DNA of 64,000 nt from an uncultured bacterium (GTDB taxonomy: Bacteria > Bacillota > Clostridia > Lachnospirales > Lachnospiraceae). The stretch covers positions 62,001-126,000 of the forward strand of contig CANSLJ010000007.1 in assembly GCA_947647735.1 (NCBI GenBank). The letters are read 5' to 3'. The position numbers and the translations under genes are program-made. Of this stretch, positions 26,286-36,001 are shown piece after piece. Position 1 is the stretch's first letter. Every line of letters begins with the position of its first letter. A model generated the notes under the pieces. The model was given only the letters and a program-made list of their open reading frames with translations. It was not told the DNA's origin and searched no databases.

Positions 26286-27323
26286 TTACATATCGATATT
26301 GGCCGCCAGTTTGATCTGAATGTCGGTGAACAGACGATTTGTGCCGGGGGAGCGGCCTTCGATCAGATAATCAAACAATACTGACATGGCCATTCGACCC
26401 TGCCGGACAGGCTGCTGGCAGATTGTGGCAGAGATGATTCCCTCCCTCACCAGATCTTTTGTGGTTGGGATATCGTCAAAGGAGATCGTCTGGATGTGTC
26501 GGCCTGACTCTGCCAATTCGCTCTTGATGGCACTGCCGGCGCCATAGACACCGCCTGCGACAAGGAACATGGCATCAATCTGTGGATATTTTTGTAACAT
26601 GATCCTGGTCACATAGTAGGCTTCCATCTCATTATCCCGGCTCTCTGCGATGTCTACTATCTGCATGTCTGGATATTGCTTAATGTAATCCTGAAATCCG
26701 TTGACACGGTCCGCATGAGACCTTGCTTTGGAAAATCCGGTGACAATGCCGATATTGCATTTTCCGCCTGTAAACAGACGCATCAGATTGGCGGCAGTCT
26801 GCCCGCACATGTAAAAGTCATTTCCGACGTAGCAGAAGAGAGGCTCAAACCCCGGAATGTCAGTGTTGACGGTGACGACGGGAATGCCGTTTTCGTTCAA
26901 AGATACCAGTTTATTATAAACGGTTTCATCGGTCGTGGGCTGAATCACCAGAGCACAGATGCCTTCTGATAAGAGAGAGTCAATCTGTTTGAGCTGCTGC
27001 CCGGCCTCGAACGGAACGCTCCTCAACAGAACACCGATTCCGTATTGTTTAAATTCTTCCGCCTTCTGCAGGATTCCCTCATTGAGCTGATCAAAAAAAG
27101 CATTATCCGACTGGATGATAATACAGCCTATCTTGAAATTTTTTTGCCGCGTGACCAGAGCCTGTCCGGCGAGATTCGGGCGATAGCCATACTCTTCCAG
27201 AAGAGCCTGAACGCGCTGTCTGGTTTCTGGATTCACATCTTCACTGTTATTGATTACGCGCCCGACGGTTGATCTGGAGACGCCTGCCAAACGGGCAATC
27301 ATGCTTTGTGTCACGGAAGTCAT
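26286..27323 (-). CDS. LacI-family regulator of the ribose-type ABC locus
   Basis: A 345-residue LacI/GalR protein: helix-turn-helix SMIARLAGVSRSTVGRVINNSEDVNPETRQRVQALLEEYGY and a sensor domain related to ribose-type binding proteins (GCIIIQSDNAFFDQLNEGILQKAEE). It diverges from the RbsC-like permease gene. A palindromic GGTCACGTGACC at the transporter's transcription start is a likely binding site. The inducer is unknown. Confidence 0.9.
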   Translation of the reverse strand: MTSVTQSMIARLAGVSRSTVGRVINNSEDVNPETRQRVQALLEEYGYRPNLAGQALVTRQKNFKIGCIIIQSDNAFFDQLNEGILQKAEEFKQYGIGVLLRSVPFEAGQQLKQIDSLLSEGICALVIQPTTDETVYNKLVSLNENGIPVVTVNTDIPGFEPLFCYVGNDFYMCGQTAANLMRLFTGGKCNIGIVTGFSKARSHADRVNGFQDYIKQYPDMQIVDIAESRDNEMEAYYVTRIMLQKYPQIDAMFLVAGGVYGAGSAIKSELAESGRHIQTISFDDIPTTKDLVREGIISATICQQPVRQGRMAMSVLFDYLIEGRSPGTNRLFTDIQIKLAANIDM

Positions 27324-27344
27324 GGAAAAGCTCCTTTCAACTAA

Positions 27345-27373
27345 ATGATATCATGTAAAACCGATAAAGTCAA
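27345..27373 (-). promoter_or_regulatory. promoter of the LacI-type regulator gene
   Basis: On the minus strand TTGACT (complement of 27368-27373) and TATCAT (complement of 27345-27350) are 17 bases apart. The -10 lies in a perfect ATGATATCAT palindrome (27345-27354), a possible autoregulatory site. Confidence 0.6.
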
Positions 27374-27519
27374 AGCAGAAGAAAACTGAAAAATAAGCAC
27401 GAGACCATTAAAATCGAGGTGTAAAAAACCAGAAATGAAAATGAAATGTTAAAAATGCATAAAAATTTGTAGAAAATATGTATAAATTGAACAAAAATGA
27501 GAAAAAATGAAAAATACTA

Positions 27520-27568
27520 TTGCAAAAATGGACAAAAAATGTTTATATTTATATATGGTCACGTGACC
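27520..27568 (+). promoter_or_regulatory. promoter and palindromic operator of the ribose-type ABC operon
   Basis: TTGCAA (27520-27525) and TATATT (27544-27549), 18 bases apart, predict a start near 27556. The perfect 12-base palindrome GGTCACGTGACC (27557-27568) with the central CG typical of LacI-family operators lies exactly there, so a bound regulator would block initiation. The rest of 27374-27519 is AT-rich with no gene. Confidence 0.7.
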
Positions 27569-27607
27569 GGAAAACAAAAGTTTTGATTTAAGAAAGGGGT
27601 ATTGAAT

Positions 27608-28552
27608 GTGAAAACATGGAAGAGGATTATGCAGGTGAAGGAAGCACCGGTTTTTCTTGTCTTAGTGTGCGGGTGTATTGTGGTAGGTTTAATGACGCCA
27701 TACTTTTTTTCGGTGAGCAACATTTTTAATGTTCTCAGACAGATATCGATCTATGCGATTCTTGCCGTAGGGGAAGCATTGATCATTATTACCGGTGAGA
27801 TCGATCTTTCCATTGGCTATATGATGGGATTGTGCGGTGTGATTGCGGCATTGTGTGCAAGAGCGAATGTTCCGCCGATACTGATCCTTTTGATCACGGT
27901 GGCTTTTGGCGCCTGTATGTCCAGTATTTCCGGTGTGCTGATCACCAAATTCGGGATTAATTCGTTTATTGCCACCCTGGGGCTGCAGAATATCTGTCGT
28001 GGTATTTCGCTTCTGCTGACCGGCGGCATCTCCATCATGGTAAAAAATCCCATTACTGTGCTGGGCAGCGGTTACTTTGGTCCTATGCCGCTCTGTTCGG
28101 TCATCATGCTGTTGGTGATAGCTGTATTTGCATTCTTTGTCAAGTATACGCAGCTGGGCAGAAATATTTTTGCGGTGGGCAGTAATTTTAATGCGGCAAG
28201 GTTTTCAGGTGTTAACAGCAAGGCTGTGAAACGGGCGGTTTTCGCCATCTCGGGAGCTTTAGTAGGACTGAGCGGGGTGATCTCGTATGGAACGCTGAAG
28301 GCGGCTGACCCGACGGCCGGCGCGGGCTTTGAGCTGGATGCGGTGGCAGCGGTTGTCATCGGCGGTACCAGCATGGCTGGCGGTGAGGGAACGATCATCG
28401 GCGTATTGATCGGTGCGGCGATCATGGGTGTACTGAAAAATGCTTTTGTCCTTTTGCATATTTCCGCATACTGGCAGGTCGTTGTTCTTGGTATTGTGAT
28501 TATTGCCGCAGTTTTCATTGACAGTGTCAAGAGGCTGCGTGCTGATAAATAA
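27608..28552 (+). CDS. RbsC-like sugar ABC transporter permease
   Basis: A 314-residue permease of the branched ribose/xylose/autoinducer-2 type, with about nine membrane helices and the signatures ALIIITGEIDLSIGYMMGLCG (about residues 56-76) and AAVVIGGTSMAGGEGTIIG. The GTG at 27608 is preferred because AAAGGGG (27593-27599) sits 8 bases ahead; a TTG at 27602 is too close. It is followed by its binding protein and ATPase genes. Confidence 0.9.
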   Translation: MKTWKRIMQVKEAPVFLVLVCGCIVVGLMTPYFFSVSNIFNVLRQISIYAILAVGEALIIITGEIDLSIGYMMGLCGVIAALCARANVPPILILLITVAFGACMSSISGVLITKFGINSFIATLGLQNICRGISLLLTGGISIMVKNPITVLGSGYFGPMPLCSVIMLLVIAVFAFFVKYTQLGRNIFAVGSNFNAARFSGVNSKAVKRAVFAISGALVGLSGVISYGTLKAADPTAGAGFELDAVAAVVIGGTSMAGGEGTIIGVLIGAAIMGVLKNAFVLLHISAYWQVVVLGIVIIAAVFIDSVKRLRADK

Positions 28553-28586
28553 TAATAACACTCAATCATAGAAAGAGAGGAAAAGT

Positions 28587-29696
28587 ATGAAAAAGAAATT
28601 AGCAATGTTACTGACAATGGCGCTTGTTTTATCGCTTACAGCCTGTGGCAGTGAAGAGCCTGCGGGCACAGTAGATGAAGCGCCGGCAGCCGGGAGTGAA
28701 GCAGTTTCGGAGGAAGAGGCGGGTGAAGCAGCTCAGGAACCGGAGGAGGCTGCAGACGAAGAGGAACAGGGAGCAGAAAAGGAAATACCCTATGGGCATT
28801 TTACTGCGGAAAAGGTTTCGGAGGAACCGATACGCCTTGCATTTCTGACGTTCCAGTCAAACCCTTTCTTCCTGCAGATCAAGGAAGGCCATGATGCTGT
28901 GGCAGAGTACCTGAAAGACTACAACTGTACGGTGGATTACATTAATATGGGTGAAGAGCTTACCAGTGAAAATGTTGTTGCCGGCATTGAGAATGCGATC
29001 ACCATGGAATACGATGGTATTGCAGTCAATCCAGTGTTTGATGGTATCAATGAAGTCATTGACAAAGCGGTTGACGCCGGCATTCCGGTCATCACTTATG
29101 TTTCGGATGCCACTGTTCCCGGAAAGCGTTTCTGTAACGTCGGCCAGAATGCATACAGTGCAGGCCAGACGGCAGGTGAAGCGATCGCAGAGTATACCGA
29201 CGGTGAGGGAAAGATTGCTGTGATCACCGGCGTATTTGGAGCAAGCCAGCATGAAGATCGTATGAACGGCGCTCTGGATTATCTGAAAGAGAACTGTCCG
29301 GGCATTGAGGTGGTTGGTACTGTTGAGAACAAAGACTCCGCTTCTACCGCTTATTCCCAGACGATGGATTTTCTGACTGCCAATTCGGATCTGAAGGTGG
29401 TTTATGTAACAGCAGGCGGCACTTACGGTGCGGCACAGGCAATTCAGGAACTGGGCAGGACAGGTGAGGTTGGCGTTGTCGGTTATGACCATACGCCGGA
29501 GAATATGGAATATGTGTACAGTGGTGAGATCGTGGCAGCTGTCTCCCAGGATCCGCAGGGACAGGCGTGGGATGCGCTGACTATGTTGTATAACCATATT
29601 GTGTCGGGTACGGAATATGATGAGCATTTTGCAACTGACAATATTGTTGTGACACCTGAGACTGCAGTTGAAATGTATGGAGAATATGAAGGTTAA
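28587..29696 (+). CDS. RbsB-like sugar-binding lipoprotein
   Basis: A 369-residue binding protein of peripla_BP_4 type. The signal peptide ends in a lipobox LSLTACG (Cys about residue 20), followed by a 40-residue Glu/Ala-rich tether and the binding domain (LAFLTFQSNPFFLQIKEGHDAV onward). It captures sugar for the RbsC/RbsA-like partners. The sugar is not identifiable from sequence; relatives bind ribose, xylose, galactose and others. Confidence 0.9.
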   Translation: MKKKLAMLLTMALVLSLTACGSEEPAGTVDEAPAAGSEAVSEEEAGEAAQEPEEAADEEEQGAEKEIPYGHFTAEKVSEEPIRLAFLTFQSNPFFLQIKEGHDAVAEYLKDYNCTVDYINMGEELTSENVVAGIENAITMEYDGIAVNPVFDGINEVIDKAVDAGIPVITYVSDATVPGKRFCNVGQNAYSAGQTAGEAIAEYTDGEGKIAVITGVFGASQHEDRMNGALDYLKENCPGIEVVGTVENKDSASTAYSQTMDFLTANSDLKVVYVTAGGTYGAAQAIQELGRTGEVGVVGYDHTPENMEYVYSGEIVAAVSQDPQGQAWDALTMLYNHIVSGTEYDEHFATDNIVVTPETAVEMYGEYEG

Positions 29697-29738
29697 CTGT
29701 GACAGAGGGTTATAACAGACAGCGATAGGAGGCTGGCC

Positions 29739-31247
29739 ATGAAAGAATTGCTGATGGATGTACAGAATATATCCAAAAAATTTCCCGGTGTGCAGGCACT
29801 GAAGGATGTCTGCTTTCAGGTATATGGAGGAGAGATTCATGCTCTGGTGGGAGAAAACGGTGCGGGAAAATCAACCCTGATGAATATTCTGTCCGGTGTA
29901 TATGAACAGACAGAAGGAAAACTGATCTGGAACGGGAAGGAAGTATGCTTTAGAGATACCCGCGAACCAAAAAATCTTGGTATTGCCATGATTCATCAGG
30001 AACTTTCATTGGCCAGCCATTTGAGTGTCATGGAAAACATTTTCATGGGAAGGCTTCCAAAGAAAAGAAACGGTTTGATCGATTATGCAAAATTGAGAGC
30101 CGATACCGCAGAGGTTCTGAAGAGAGTGGGGCTGGAGGAGGAACTGGCATCAGTTAGAGTGGACAGATTGAGCGTCTCCCGACAGCAGATGGTGGAAATC
30201 GCGAGAGCTCTGTCCCTGGATGCCAGAATGATCATAATGGATGAGCCGAGTTCCAGCCTGACACAGAACGAAACGCAGATACTGCTCAAACTGATCAGGG
30301 AACTTCGGTCACAGGGGGTGGCGATCATCTATATTTCACACCGGATGGATGAAGTTTTTGAGATAGCGGAGCGGATCACGGTTCTGAGGGATGGCGGCGT
30401 TGTCGGCAGCTACATGGCTGAAGATATCACAGTCAATGAGGTGCTTTCCCAGATGGTGGGACGTGAATATAAGATGGAGAAGCTGCATAACTGTAATGCG
30501 GATTATCAGGCTCAGCCGGTTCTGAAAGTGGAACATTTGACATATAAGAATGTATTTCGGGATATCACCTTCAGCCTGTATCCTGCTGAGGTGCTGGTGA
30601 TCACAGGTCTGGTGGGGGCAGGAAGAAGTGAACTTTTGGAAACTGTATTTGGATACAGGCATCAGGAGTCCGGGACAGTATATCTGGATGGCAGATTTGT
30701 CGATAACAAAACACCGGGCGCAATGATGCGGGAAGGGCTCGCGATCGTTCCGGAGGGGCGCAAGACCAACGGGATTTTCCCACAGCTGTCTGTGTATGAC
30801 AATATGCGGATCAGTTCCCTGGGGCGGTATAAAAAGGCAGGCATCCTGGACAATGGGGCCATCCGTCAGGAGGTTGATAAACAGGTTGATGCCATGCGGA
30901 TCAAAACGCCTTCCGTTTTGCAGAAGATGAAATATTTATCGGGAGGAAATCAGCAGAAGGTGATTCTGGGCCGGTGTATGATGTGTGCTCCAAAGGTGTT
31001 GATCATGGATGAACCCACTAACGGGATTGACGTCGGCGCAAAGCAGGAGATATATAAGATCATCGATGAATTGTCTCAAAATGGTATGTCTATCATCTGC
31101 ATTTCTTCTGAACTGCAGGAGGTGCTGACGATTGCAGACAGGATCATTGTTATGCATGAGGGAAGTATCACCGGTGAAATGAAAAATGAAAATGTAACAC
31201 AGGATATGATCATGCAGTATGCGTCCAATCAGATGAGTAATATCTGA
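29739..31247 (+). CDS. RbsA-like dual-domain sugar ABC ATPase
   Basis: A 502-residue ATPase with two nucleotide-binding domains. Domain 1 has Walker A GENGAGKS (about residues 39-46), signature LSVSRQQ in place of LSGGQQ, and Walker B MIIMDEPSSS. Domain 2 has a degenerate Walker A GLVGAGRSE, signature LSGGNQQKV and VLIMDEPTNGIDVGAK. The degenerate second Walker A is normal for the RbsA family. It energises import by the permease and binding protein encoded upstream. Confidence 0.93.
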   Translation: MKELLMDVQNISKKFPGVQALKDVCFQVYGGEIHALVGENGAGKSTLMNILSGVYEQTEGKLIWNGKEVCFRDTREPKNLGIAMIHQELSLASHLSVMENIFMGRLPKKRNGLIDYAKLRADTAEVLKRVGLEEELASVRVDRLSVSRQQMVEIARALSLDARMIIMDEPSSSLTQNETQILLKLIRELRSQGVAIIYISHRMDEVFEIAERITVLRDGGVVGSYMAEDITVNEVLSQMVGREYKMEKLHNCNADYQAQPVLKVEHLTYKNVFRDITFSLYPAEVLVITGLVGAGRSELLETVFGYRHQESGTVYLDGRFVDNKTPGAMMREGLAIVPEGRKTNGIFPQLSVYDNMRISSLGRYKKAGILDNGAIRQEVDKQVDAMRIKTPSVLQKMKYLSGGNQQKVILGRCMMCAPKVLIMDEPTNGIDVGAKQEIYKIIDELSQNGMSIICISSELQEVLTIADRIIVMHEGSITGEMKNENVTQDMIMQYASNQMSNI

Positions 31248-31289
31248 CAGAGAATGCAGACGCGGTTTGTGTATAAAACTGAGAAGATG

Positions 31290-31303
31290 ACTGTTTAAAC
31301 AGT
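31290..31303. repeat. perfect palindrome between ATPase and esterase genes
   Basis: ACTGTTTAAACAGT is a perfect 14-base palindrome, 43 bases after the ATPase stop and followed by CAGC-N6-GCTG. It could be an operator or an mRNA hairpin; no T-run follows, so it is not a clear terminator. Confidence 0.4.
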
Positions 31304-31351
31304 TCAGCGAGTTAGCTGCTGAGATCGTAAAAATGGAAATGGAGAAAGATT

Positions 31352-32017
31352 ATGAAAAGAATACTTTGCTACGGGGATTCAAATACTCACGGCTGTGATC
31401 CGGCCTGGGTGCCTGAATGGGAAAGTGATGTGAACAGGAGTGTGCGACTCTCCGGCAATATGAGGTGGACTGGGATTTTGGCGAAACTGCTGGGAGAGGA
31501 ATATGAGGTGATCGAGGAAGGACTTCCGGGCAGGACCACCGTTTTTGCAGATCCTGTATATCCGTATTTTGACGGAAGGGCTTCCGCATTGACAACGATA
31601 CTATCACAGAGCCCGATCGATCTGTTGATCATCATGCTGGGAACCAACGATCTAAAGGTAACATTCACTCCTTCTGAGGATGTGGTGGTACGGGCCATGG
31701 AAGAACTTTTGAAGGTTATGTTGAATCCATATATATGGGAACACAGGAAAGTACCGAAAGTTTTGATGGTCTCACCGGTAGAGATCAGGGAAAACATTGA
31801 AGACTCCCATTTCTGGGGTATGTATGATCATATGAGTGTGGAATTGTCAAAGAAACTGGCAATTTTGTATGAGCCCCTGAGCCAGCGGTATGGATGTGAA
31901 TTTTTGAATGCGGCGGCCGTCGCTGAGGCATCTTTGCTGGACAGTATTCATATGGATGCCGAGAATCATAGAAAGCTTGCGGCGGTATTATGTGAAAAAG
32001 TGAGATCGATCCTGTAG
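31352..32017 (+). CDS. SGNH/GDSL-family hydrolase
   Basis: A 221-residue esterase-fold protein. The blocks are visible: RILCYGDSNTHG (catalytic Ser at about residue 9), MLGTNDLK (Asn of block III) and LDSIHMDAENHRKL (Asp and His of block V). No signal peptide is present, so it acts in the cytoplasm. Family members remove acyl groups from sugars, thioesters or lipids; placement after a sugar importer suggests de-acetylation of an imported sugar. Confidence 0.85.
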   Translation: MKRILCYGDSNTHGCDPAWVPEWESDVNRSVRLSGNMRWTGILAKLLGEEYEVIEEGLPGRTTVFADPVYPYFDGRASALTTILSQSPIDLLIIMLGTNDLKVTFTPSEDVVVRAMEELLKVMLNPYIWEHRKVPKVLMVSPVEIRENIEDSHFWGMYDHMSVELSKKLAILYEPLSQRYGCEFLNAAAVAEASLLDSIHMDAENHRKLAAVLCEKVRSIL

Positions 32018-32032
32018 GATGGCAGTTGAGGA

Positions 32033-32076
32033 CATCCTCCTGTTTCTTGAAATGAGAGATAGGGGGATGCTTTTTT
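32033..32076 (+). terminator. terminator after SGNH hydrolase gene
   Basis: CATCCTCCT (32033-32041) pairs with AGGGGGATG (32061-32069), with one wobble, followed by CTTTTTT. Confidence 0.7.
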
Positions 32077-32296
32077 ATTGGCCGCCCGTTCACTTTTTTC
32101 TTGACGGACAACAGTCTGGCATGATAGAGTAATCATATCTTGGAATCTGTTTTGTCTGCTTTGCATATCCGGCGGCTCGCCATTTATTTCAAAGCGAAAA
32201 TGAGAGAAGAAATAGAAAAAAGAAGGGGGCGATGCCGTTGAGGGACATTTATGGGACACTTGTTGTGCTATAGTAGGGAAAGATAAAAAATAAATC
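32077..32296. other. non-coding stretch ahead of recA
   Basis: No supported gene. A weak promoter-like TTGACG (32101-32106) with TAGAGT 18 bases later is present, and a TATAGT at 32269-32274; neither leads to a recognisable product. A small RNA cannot be excluded. Confidence 0.3.
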
Positions 32297-32325
32297 TTGA
32301 CAGATAAGAACGTTTGTTCTAATAT
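32297..32325 (+). promoter_or_regulatory. recA promoter with LexA box
   Basis: TTGACA (32297-32302), 17-base spacer, TAATAT (32320-32325). The spacer holds GAACGTTTGTTC (32308-32319), matching the Gram-positive LexA pattern GAAC-N4-GTTC, right against the -10. Repression by LexA and SOS induction of recA-recX follow. Confidence 0.9.
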
Positions 32326-32377
32326 TAATATCAAACAGATGTTCGGAATGTGTCGGCGAAAGGAAAGGATATAAAAA

Positions 32378-33445
32378 ATGGATAATAGTGAAAAACTGAA
32401 AGCGTTGGATGCGGCGATAGCCCAGATTGAGAAGCAGTACGGAAAAGGAACCGTGATGAAGCTCGGTGATCCGTCGGCTCAGATGAATATAGAAACGATA
32501 CCCACCGGTTCTTTAAGCCTTGATCTGGCATTGGGGCTGGGAGGGATCCCGAAGGGAAGGATCGTGGAGATCTACGGCCCAGAGTCCAGCGGTAAGACTA
32601 CCGTAACGCTGCATATGATAGCGGAAGTGCAGAAGCGCGGCGGGATCGCGGGATTTATTGACGCGGAGCATGCATTGGATCCTGTCTATGCGAAAAATAT
32701 CGGTGTGGATGTGGATAATTTATATATTTCCCAGCCGGACTGCGGAGAACAGGCATTGGAGATCACGGAAACCATGGTCCGCTCAGGGGCGGTTGATATT
32801 ATCGTAGTGGACTCTGTGGCGGCGCTGGTGCCGAAAGCGGAGATCGACGGAGAGATGGGGGATTCCCATGTGGGCCTGCAGGCGAGATTAATGTCTCAGG
32901 CGCTAAGAAAGCTGACTGCGGTGATCAGCAAATCCAACTGTACCGTAGTATTTATCAACCAGCTTCGTGAAAAAGTCGGCGTGATGTTCGGAAATCCGGA
33001 GACGACGACCGGCGGCCGTGCCCTGAAGTTTTACTCCTCCGTGCGTCTGGATGTAAGAAGGATAGAGTCCCTGAAGCAGGCGGGCGAAGTGATCGGTAAC
33101 AGAACCCGGGTAAAGGTAGTGAAAAATAAGATCGCGCCTCCTTTTAAAGAGGCGGAATTTGATATTATGTTCGGCGAGGGTATTTCCAGAGTGGGAGATA
33201 TTCTGGATATCGCGGCAGGTATTGATGTGGTAAATAAGAGCGGCGCATGGTATGCCTATGAAGGGAATAAGATCGGGCAGGGAAGAGAGAATGCGAAGCA
33301 GTACCTGAAAGATAATCCCGTGGTCTGCGGGGAGATTGAGGAGAAGGTGCGGAAACACTTTTCTCTGACGAAAGAGGAAGAAGCTGCTGAGGAGCCAAAG
33401 AAGGAAGAGAAGGCGTCCAGAAAGAAAGCGGCAGAGGAATCATAA
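32378..33445 (+). CDS. recA: RecA recombinase
   Basis: A 355-residue recombinase of standard length. The Walker A motif GPESSGKTT (about residues 67-75), loop 1 ([16 protein letters not shown]) and loop 2 region ([19 protein letters not shown]) are intact, and the C-terminal tail is acidic ([15 protein letters not shown]). RecA forms filaments on single-stranded DNA, drives strand exchange and stimulates LexA self-cleavage. recX follows 20 bases later. Confidence 0.98.
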   Translation: MDNSEKLKALDAAIAQIEKQYGKGTVMKLGDPSAQMNIETIPTGSLSLDLALGLGGIPKGRIVEIYGPESSGKTTVTLHMIAEVQKRGGIAGFIDAEHALDPVYAKNIGVDVDNLYISQPDCGEQALEITETMVRSGAVDIIVVDSVAALVPKAEIDGEMGDSHVGLQARLMSQALRKLTAVISKSNCTVVFINQLREKVGVMFGNPETTTGGRALKFYSSVRLDVRRIESLKQAGEVIGNRTRVKVVKNKIAPPFKEAEFDIMFGEGISRVGDILDIAAGIDVVNKSGAWYAYEGNKIGQGRENAKQYLKDNPVVCGEIEEKVRKHFSLTKEEEAAEEPKKEEKASRKKAAEES

Positions 33446-33464
33446 CTGACAGCGAAGGCAGAAA

Positions 33465-34079
33465 ATGCAGGAAGAAAATATTGTAACAGGTATTACAGCG
33501 CTTACGAAGGGGCGTTATAAGATCGAGATCGACGGGCAATTCCGGTTTGTGCTGTATAGGGGAGAGATACATACATATCAGATTAAAGAGGGGGAGCAGA
33601 TTTCCGGGGAGGCTCTGGAAGAGATTTCATCGGAAGTGCTCCCTAAGCGGGCAAAGCTGCGCAGTATGAATCTTCTGATGGGCCGGGAGTATACCGAGCA
33701 TCAGATCAGGGAAAAACTGAGGCAGGGATTGTACCCGGAAGAGGCGATAGATGAAGCGGTAGATTATTTAAAATCTTATCGTTATATCGATGACAGGCGC
33801 TATGTAAAGGATTATATCGTCTACTACAGCGAGAGCCGCAGCCGCGGCAGGATAGAGCAGGATCTTTTCCGCAGAGGGATCGCTAAGGAGCTGATCCATA
33901 CAGTTTATGAGGAAGATCTCTGTGAGGAAGAACTGCCGGATGAAATTCCCCTGATGGAGAAATGGCTGGAAAAAAAGAAGTATAAAAAAGAGAGCGCGGA
34001 TTATCAGGAAAAGCAGAAAATGAAAGCTTTTTTGTACAGGAAAGGGTTTTCTTTGGAGAATATAGAGAAATTGCTTTGA
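33465..34079 (+). CDS. recX: RecX regulatory protein
   Basis: A 204-residue protein made of three-helix repeats (YTEHQIREKLRQGLYPEEAIDEAVDYLKSYRYIDDRRYVKDYI is the diagnostic stretch, residues about 76-117). RecX limits RecA filament growth. It is co-transcribed with recA from the LexA-controlled promoter. Confidence 0.93.
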   Translation: MQEENIVTGITALTKGRYKIEIDGQFRFVLYRGEIHTYQIKEGEQISGEALEEISSEVLPKRAKLRSMNLLMGREYTEHQIREKLRQGLYPEEAIDEAVDYLKSYRYIDDRRYVKDYIVYYSESRSRGRIEQDLFRRGIAKELIHTVYEEDLCEEELPDEIPLMEKWLEKKKYKKESADYQEKQKMKAFLYRKGFSLENIEKLL

Positions 34080-34092
34080 CTTCTAAAAATGC

Positions 34093-34121
34093 TTGACATA
34101 ATACCTTTTTTTGTTTAGAAT
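34093..34121 (+). promoter_or_regulatory. promoter of rny
   Basis: TTGACA (34093-34098), 17 bases, TAGAAT (34116-34121). Downstream in the 5' leader, TAGAATG (34145-34151) and CATTCTA (34169-34175) can form a hairpin before the ribosome site AAGGAGG. Confidence 0.8.
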
Positions 34122-34221
34122 TGAAGTGTTGTAAATATGCTAGTTAGAATGTCAGTTACATAAAGTGGCATTCTATGATAGATTTGTACAATGAAAACTG
34201 AATAAGGAGGTGCTCCTGTAC

Positions 34222-35769
34222 ATGCTTAGTGTCATAGTGGCGGTATTGGTCACTCTTGTTATCACAGCTCCTGTATCTGCGTTTATTGCGATCAATTACC
34301 GGAAGAAGGTAGTGGAATCCAAGATCGGAAGCGCGGAGGAGAAGGCAAGAGAGATTATCGATGAAGCTTTAAAGACTGCAGAGACGAAAAAGCGTGAAGC
34401 ACAGCTCGAGACGAAGGAAGAGTCCATTCGTGTTAAGAATGAACTGGACAAGGAGATCAAAGAGCGCAGGGCGGAAGCGCAGCGTTATGAACGCCGGGTA
34501 CAGCAGAAGGAAGAGAACATCGAGAAAAAGGCCGATGCCATTGAGAAGAAGGAAGCGAGCCTTGCTGCAAGAGAAGAACGTTTATCGAAGCAGCGGGAAG
34601 AAGTTTCAAAACTGAACGAGCAAAGATTACAGGAACTGGAAAGAATCTCAGGATTAACCTCTGAACAGGCAAAAGAATATTTACTGAAAATTGTTGAAGA
34701 TGAAGTGAAACACGAGTCCGCAGTTATGATCAAGGAGATGGAAACGCGGGCGAAGGAAGAAGCAGACAAGAAAGCGAAGGAATATGTTGTTACAGCCATC
34801 CAGAAATGCGCGGCTGACCATGTTTCAGAAACTACAATATCTGTTGTGCAGCTTCCGAATGACGAAATGAAAGGAAGAATCATCGGCAGAGAGGGAAGAA
34901 ATATCAGAACTCTTGAGACGATGACAGGCGTAGACCTGATCATCGATGATACGCCGGAAGCAGTTATTCTTTCTGCATTCGATCCTATCAGAAGGGAAGT
35001 AGCACGTATTGCCTTGGAAAAGCTGATCGTCGATGGCCGTATACATCCGGCAAGGATCGAGGAGATGGTTGAAAAGGCGCAAAAAGAAGTCGAAGTAATG
35101 ATCAAAGAGGAAGGTGAGGCTGCAACTCTCGAAGTTGGCGTACATGGTATTCACCCGGAACTTATCAGATTACTTGGTAAGATGAAATTCAGAACAAGTT
35201 ATGGACAGAATGCTCTGAAGCATTCCATAGAAGTGGCGCAGCTTTCCGGGCTGCTTGCGGCTGAGATGGGGCTGGATGTCAGAATGGCGAAAAGAGCCGG
35301 ACTCCTTCATGATATCGGCAAGGCCGTGGATCATGAAATGGAAGGTTCCCATATACAGCTTGGTTCTGAACTGTGCAGAAAATACAAGGAATCTGCCACT
35401 GTTATCAATGCAGTGGAATCTCATCACGGCGATGTGGAGGCTCAGTCTCTCATTGCATGTATCGTGCAGGCTGCTGATACGATTTCTGCGGCAAGGCCGG
35501 GTGCGAGAAGAGAAACTCTTGAGACTTACACAAGCAGACTGAGACAATTAGAAGAAATCACAAACAATTTCAAAGGTGTAGATAAATCTTTTGCTATTCA
35601 AGCGGGTAGAGAGATTCGGGTAATGGTAGTTCCAGAGCAGATATCTGATTCCGATATGGTTCTGCTTGCAAGGGATGTTTCAAAGAAGATAGAAGCTGAA
35701 TTAGAATATCCCGGGCAGATCAAAGTCAATGTGATCAGAGAAAGCCGCGTAGTTGATTATGCGAAATAA
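34222..35769 (+). CDS. rny: ribonuclease Y
   Basis: A 515-residue membrane-anchored endoribonuclease that initiates mRNA decay. In order: N-terminal membrane helix (residues about 2-22), long charged coiled coil (about 25-200), KH domain ([19 protein letters not shown]) and HD domain ([12 protein letters not shown]; His-Asp metal site) to the C-terminal [24 protein letters not shown] 34222 is chosen because the upstream GTG at 34210 overlaps the AAGGAGG ribosome site. Confidence 0.97.
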   Translation: MLSVIVAVLVTLVITAPVSAFIAINYRKKVVESKIGSAEEKAREIIDEALKTAETKKREAQLETKEESIRVKNELDKEIKERRAEAQRYERRVQQKEENIEKKADAIEKKEASLAAREERLSKQREEVSKLNEQRLQELERISGLTSEQAKEYLLKIVEDEVKHESAVMIKEMETRAKEEADKKAKEYVVTAIQKCAADHVSETTISVVQLPNDEMKGRIIGREGRNIRTLETMTGVDLIIDDTPEAVILSAFDPIRREVARIALEKLIVDGRIHPARIEEMVEKAQKEVEVMIKEEGEAATLEVGVHGIHPELIRLLGKMKFRTSYGQNALKHSIEVAQLSGLLAAEMGLDVRMAKRAGLLHDIGKAVDHEMEGSHIQLGSELCRKYKESATVINAVESHHGDVEAQSLIACIVQAADTISAARPGARRETLETYTSRLRQLEEITNNFKGVDKSFAIQAGREIRVMVVPEQISDSDMVLLARDVSKKIEAELEYPGQIKVNVIRESRVVDYAK

Positions 35770-35782
35770 GTACATGAAAGTA

Positions 35783-35815
35783 AGCCCTGCAGTGTGATGC
35801 TGCAGGGCTTTTTTT
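35783..35815 (+). terminator. strong terminator after rny
   Basis: AGCCCTGCAG (35783-35792) and CTGCAGGGCT (35800-35809) form a perfect 10-base stem followed by TTTTTT. Confidence 0.95.
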
Positions 35816-35879
35816 GTGCTATTTATCTTAAAATCCACATATTTTGAGGTTTAATTTTTATGGTTTTTCTATTGCCCTG

Positions 35880-35940
35880 TTTTACTCTGGTGTAGTAAAA
35901 TGTCAGAGGTGGATAATTGTATACAATAATACGTTGTATA
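35880..35940. promoter_or_regulatory. two adjacent inverted repeats upstream of the aminotransferase
   Basis: TTTTACT (35880-35886) / AGTAAAA (35894-35900), and TATACAA (35920-35926) / TTGTATA (35934-35940), both perfect with 7-base centres. They lie 60-120 bases before the aminotransferase start and look like binding sites of dimeric regulators. Confidence 0.5.
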
Positions 35941-36001
35941 AAAATAAGAAGAAACCCGGATATTATGAATAAAAATTATGGAATGATCAGGAGGAGTTGT
36001 C

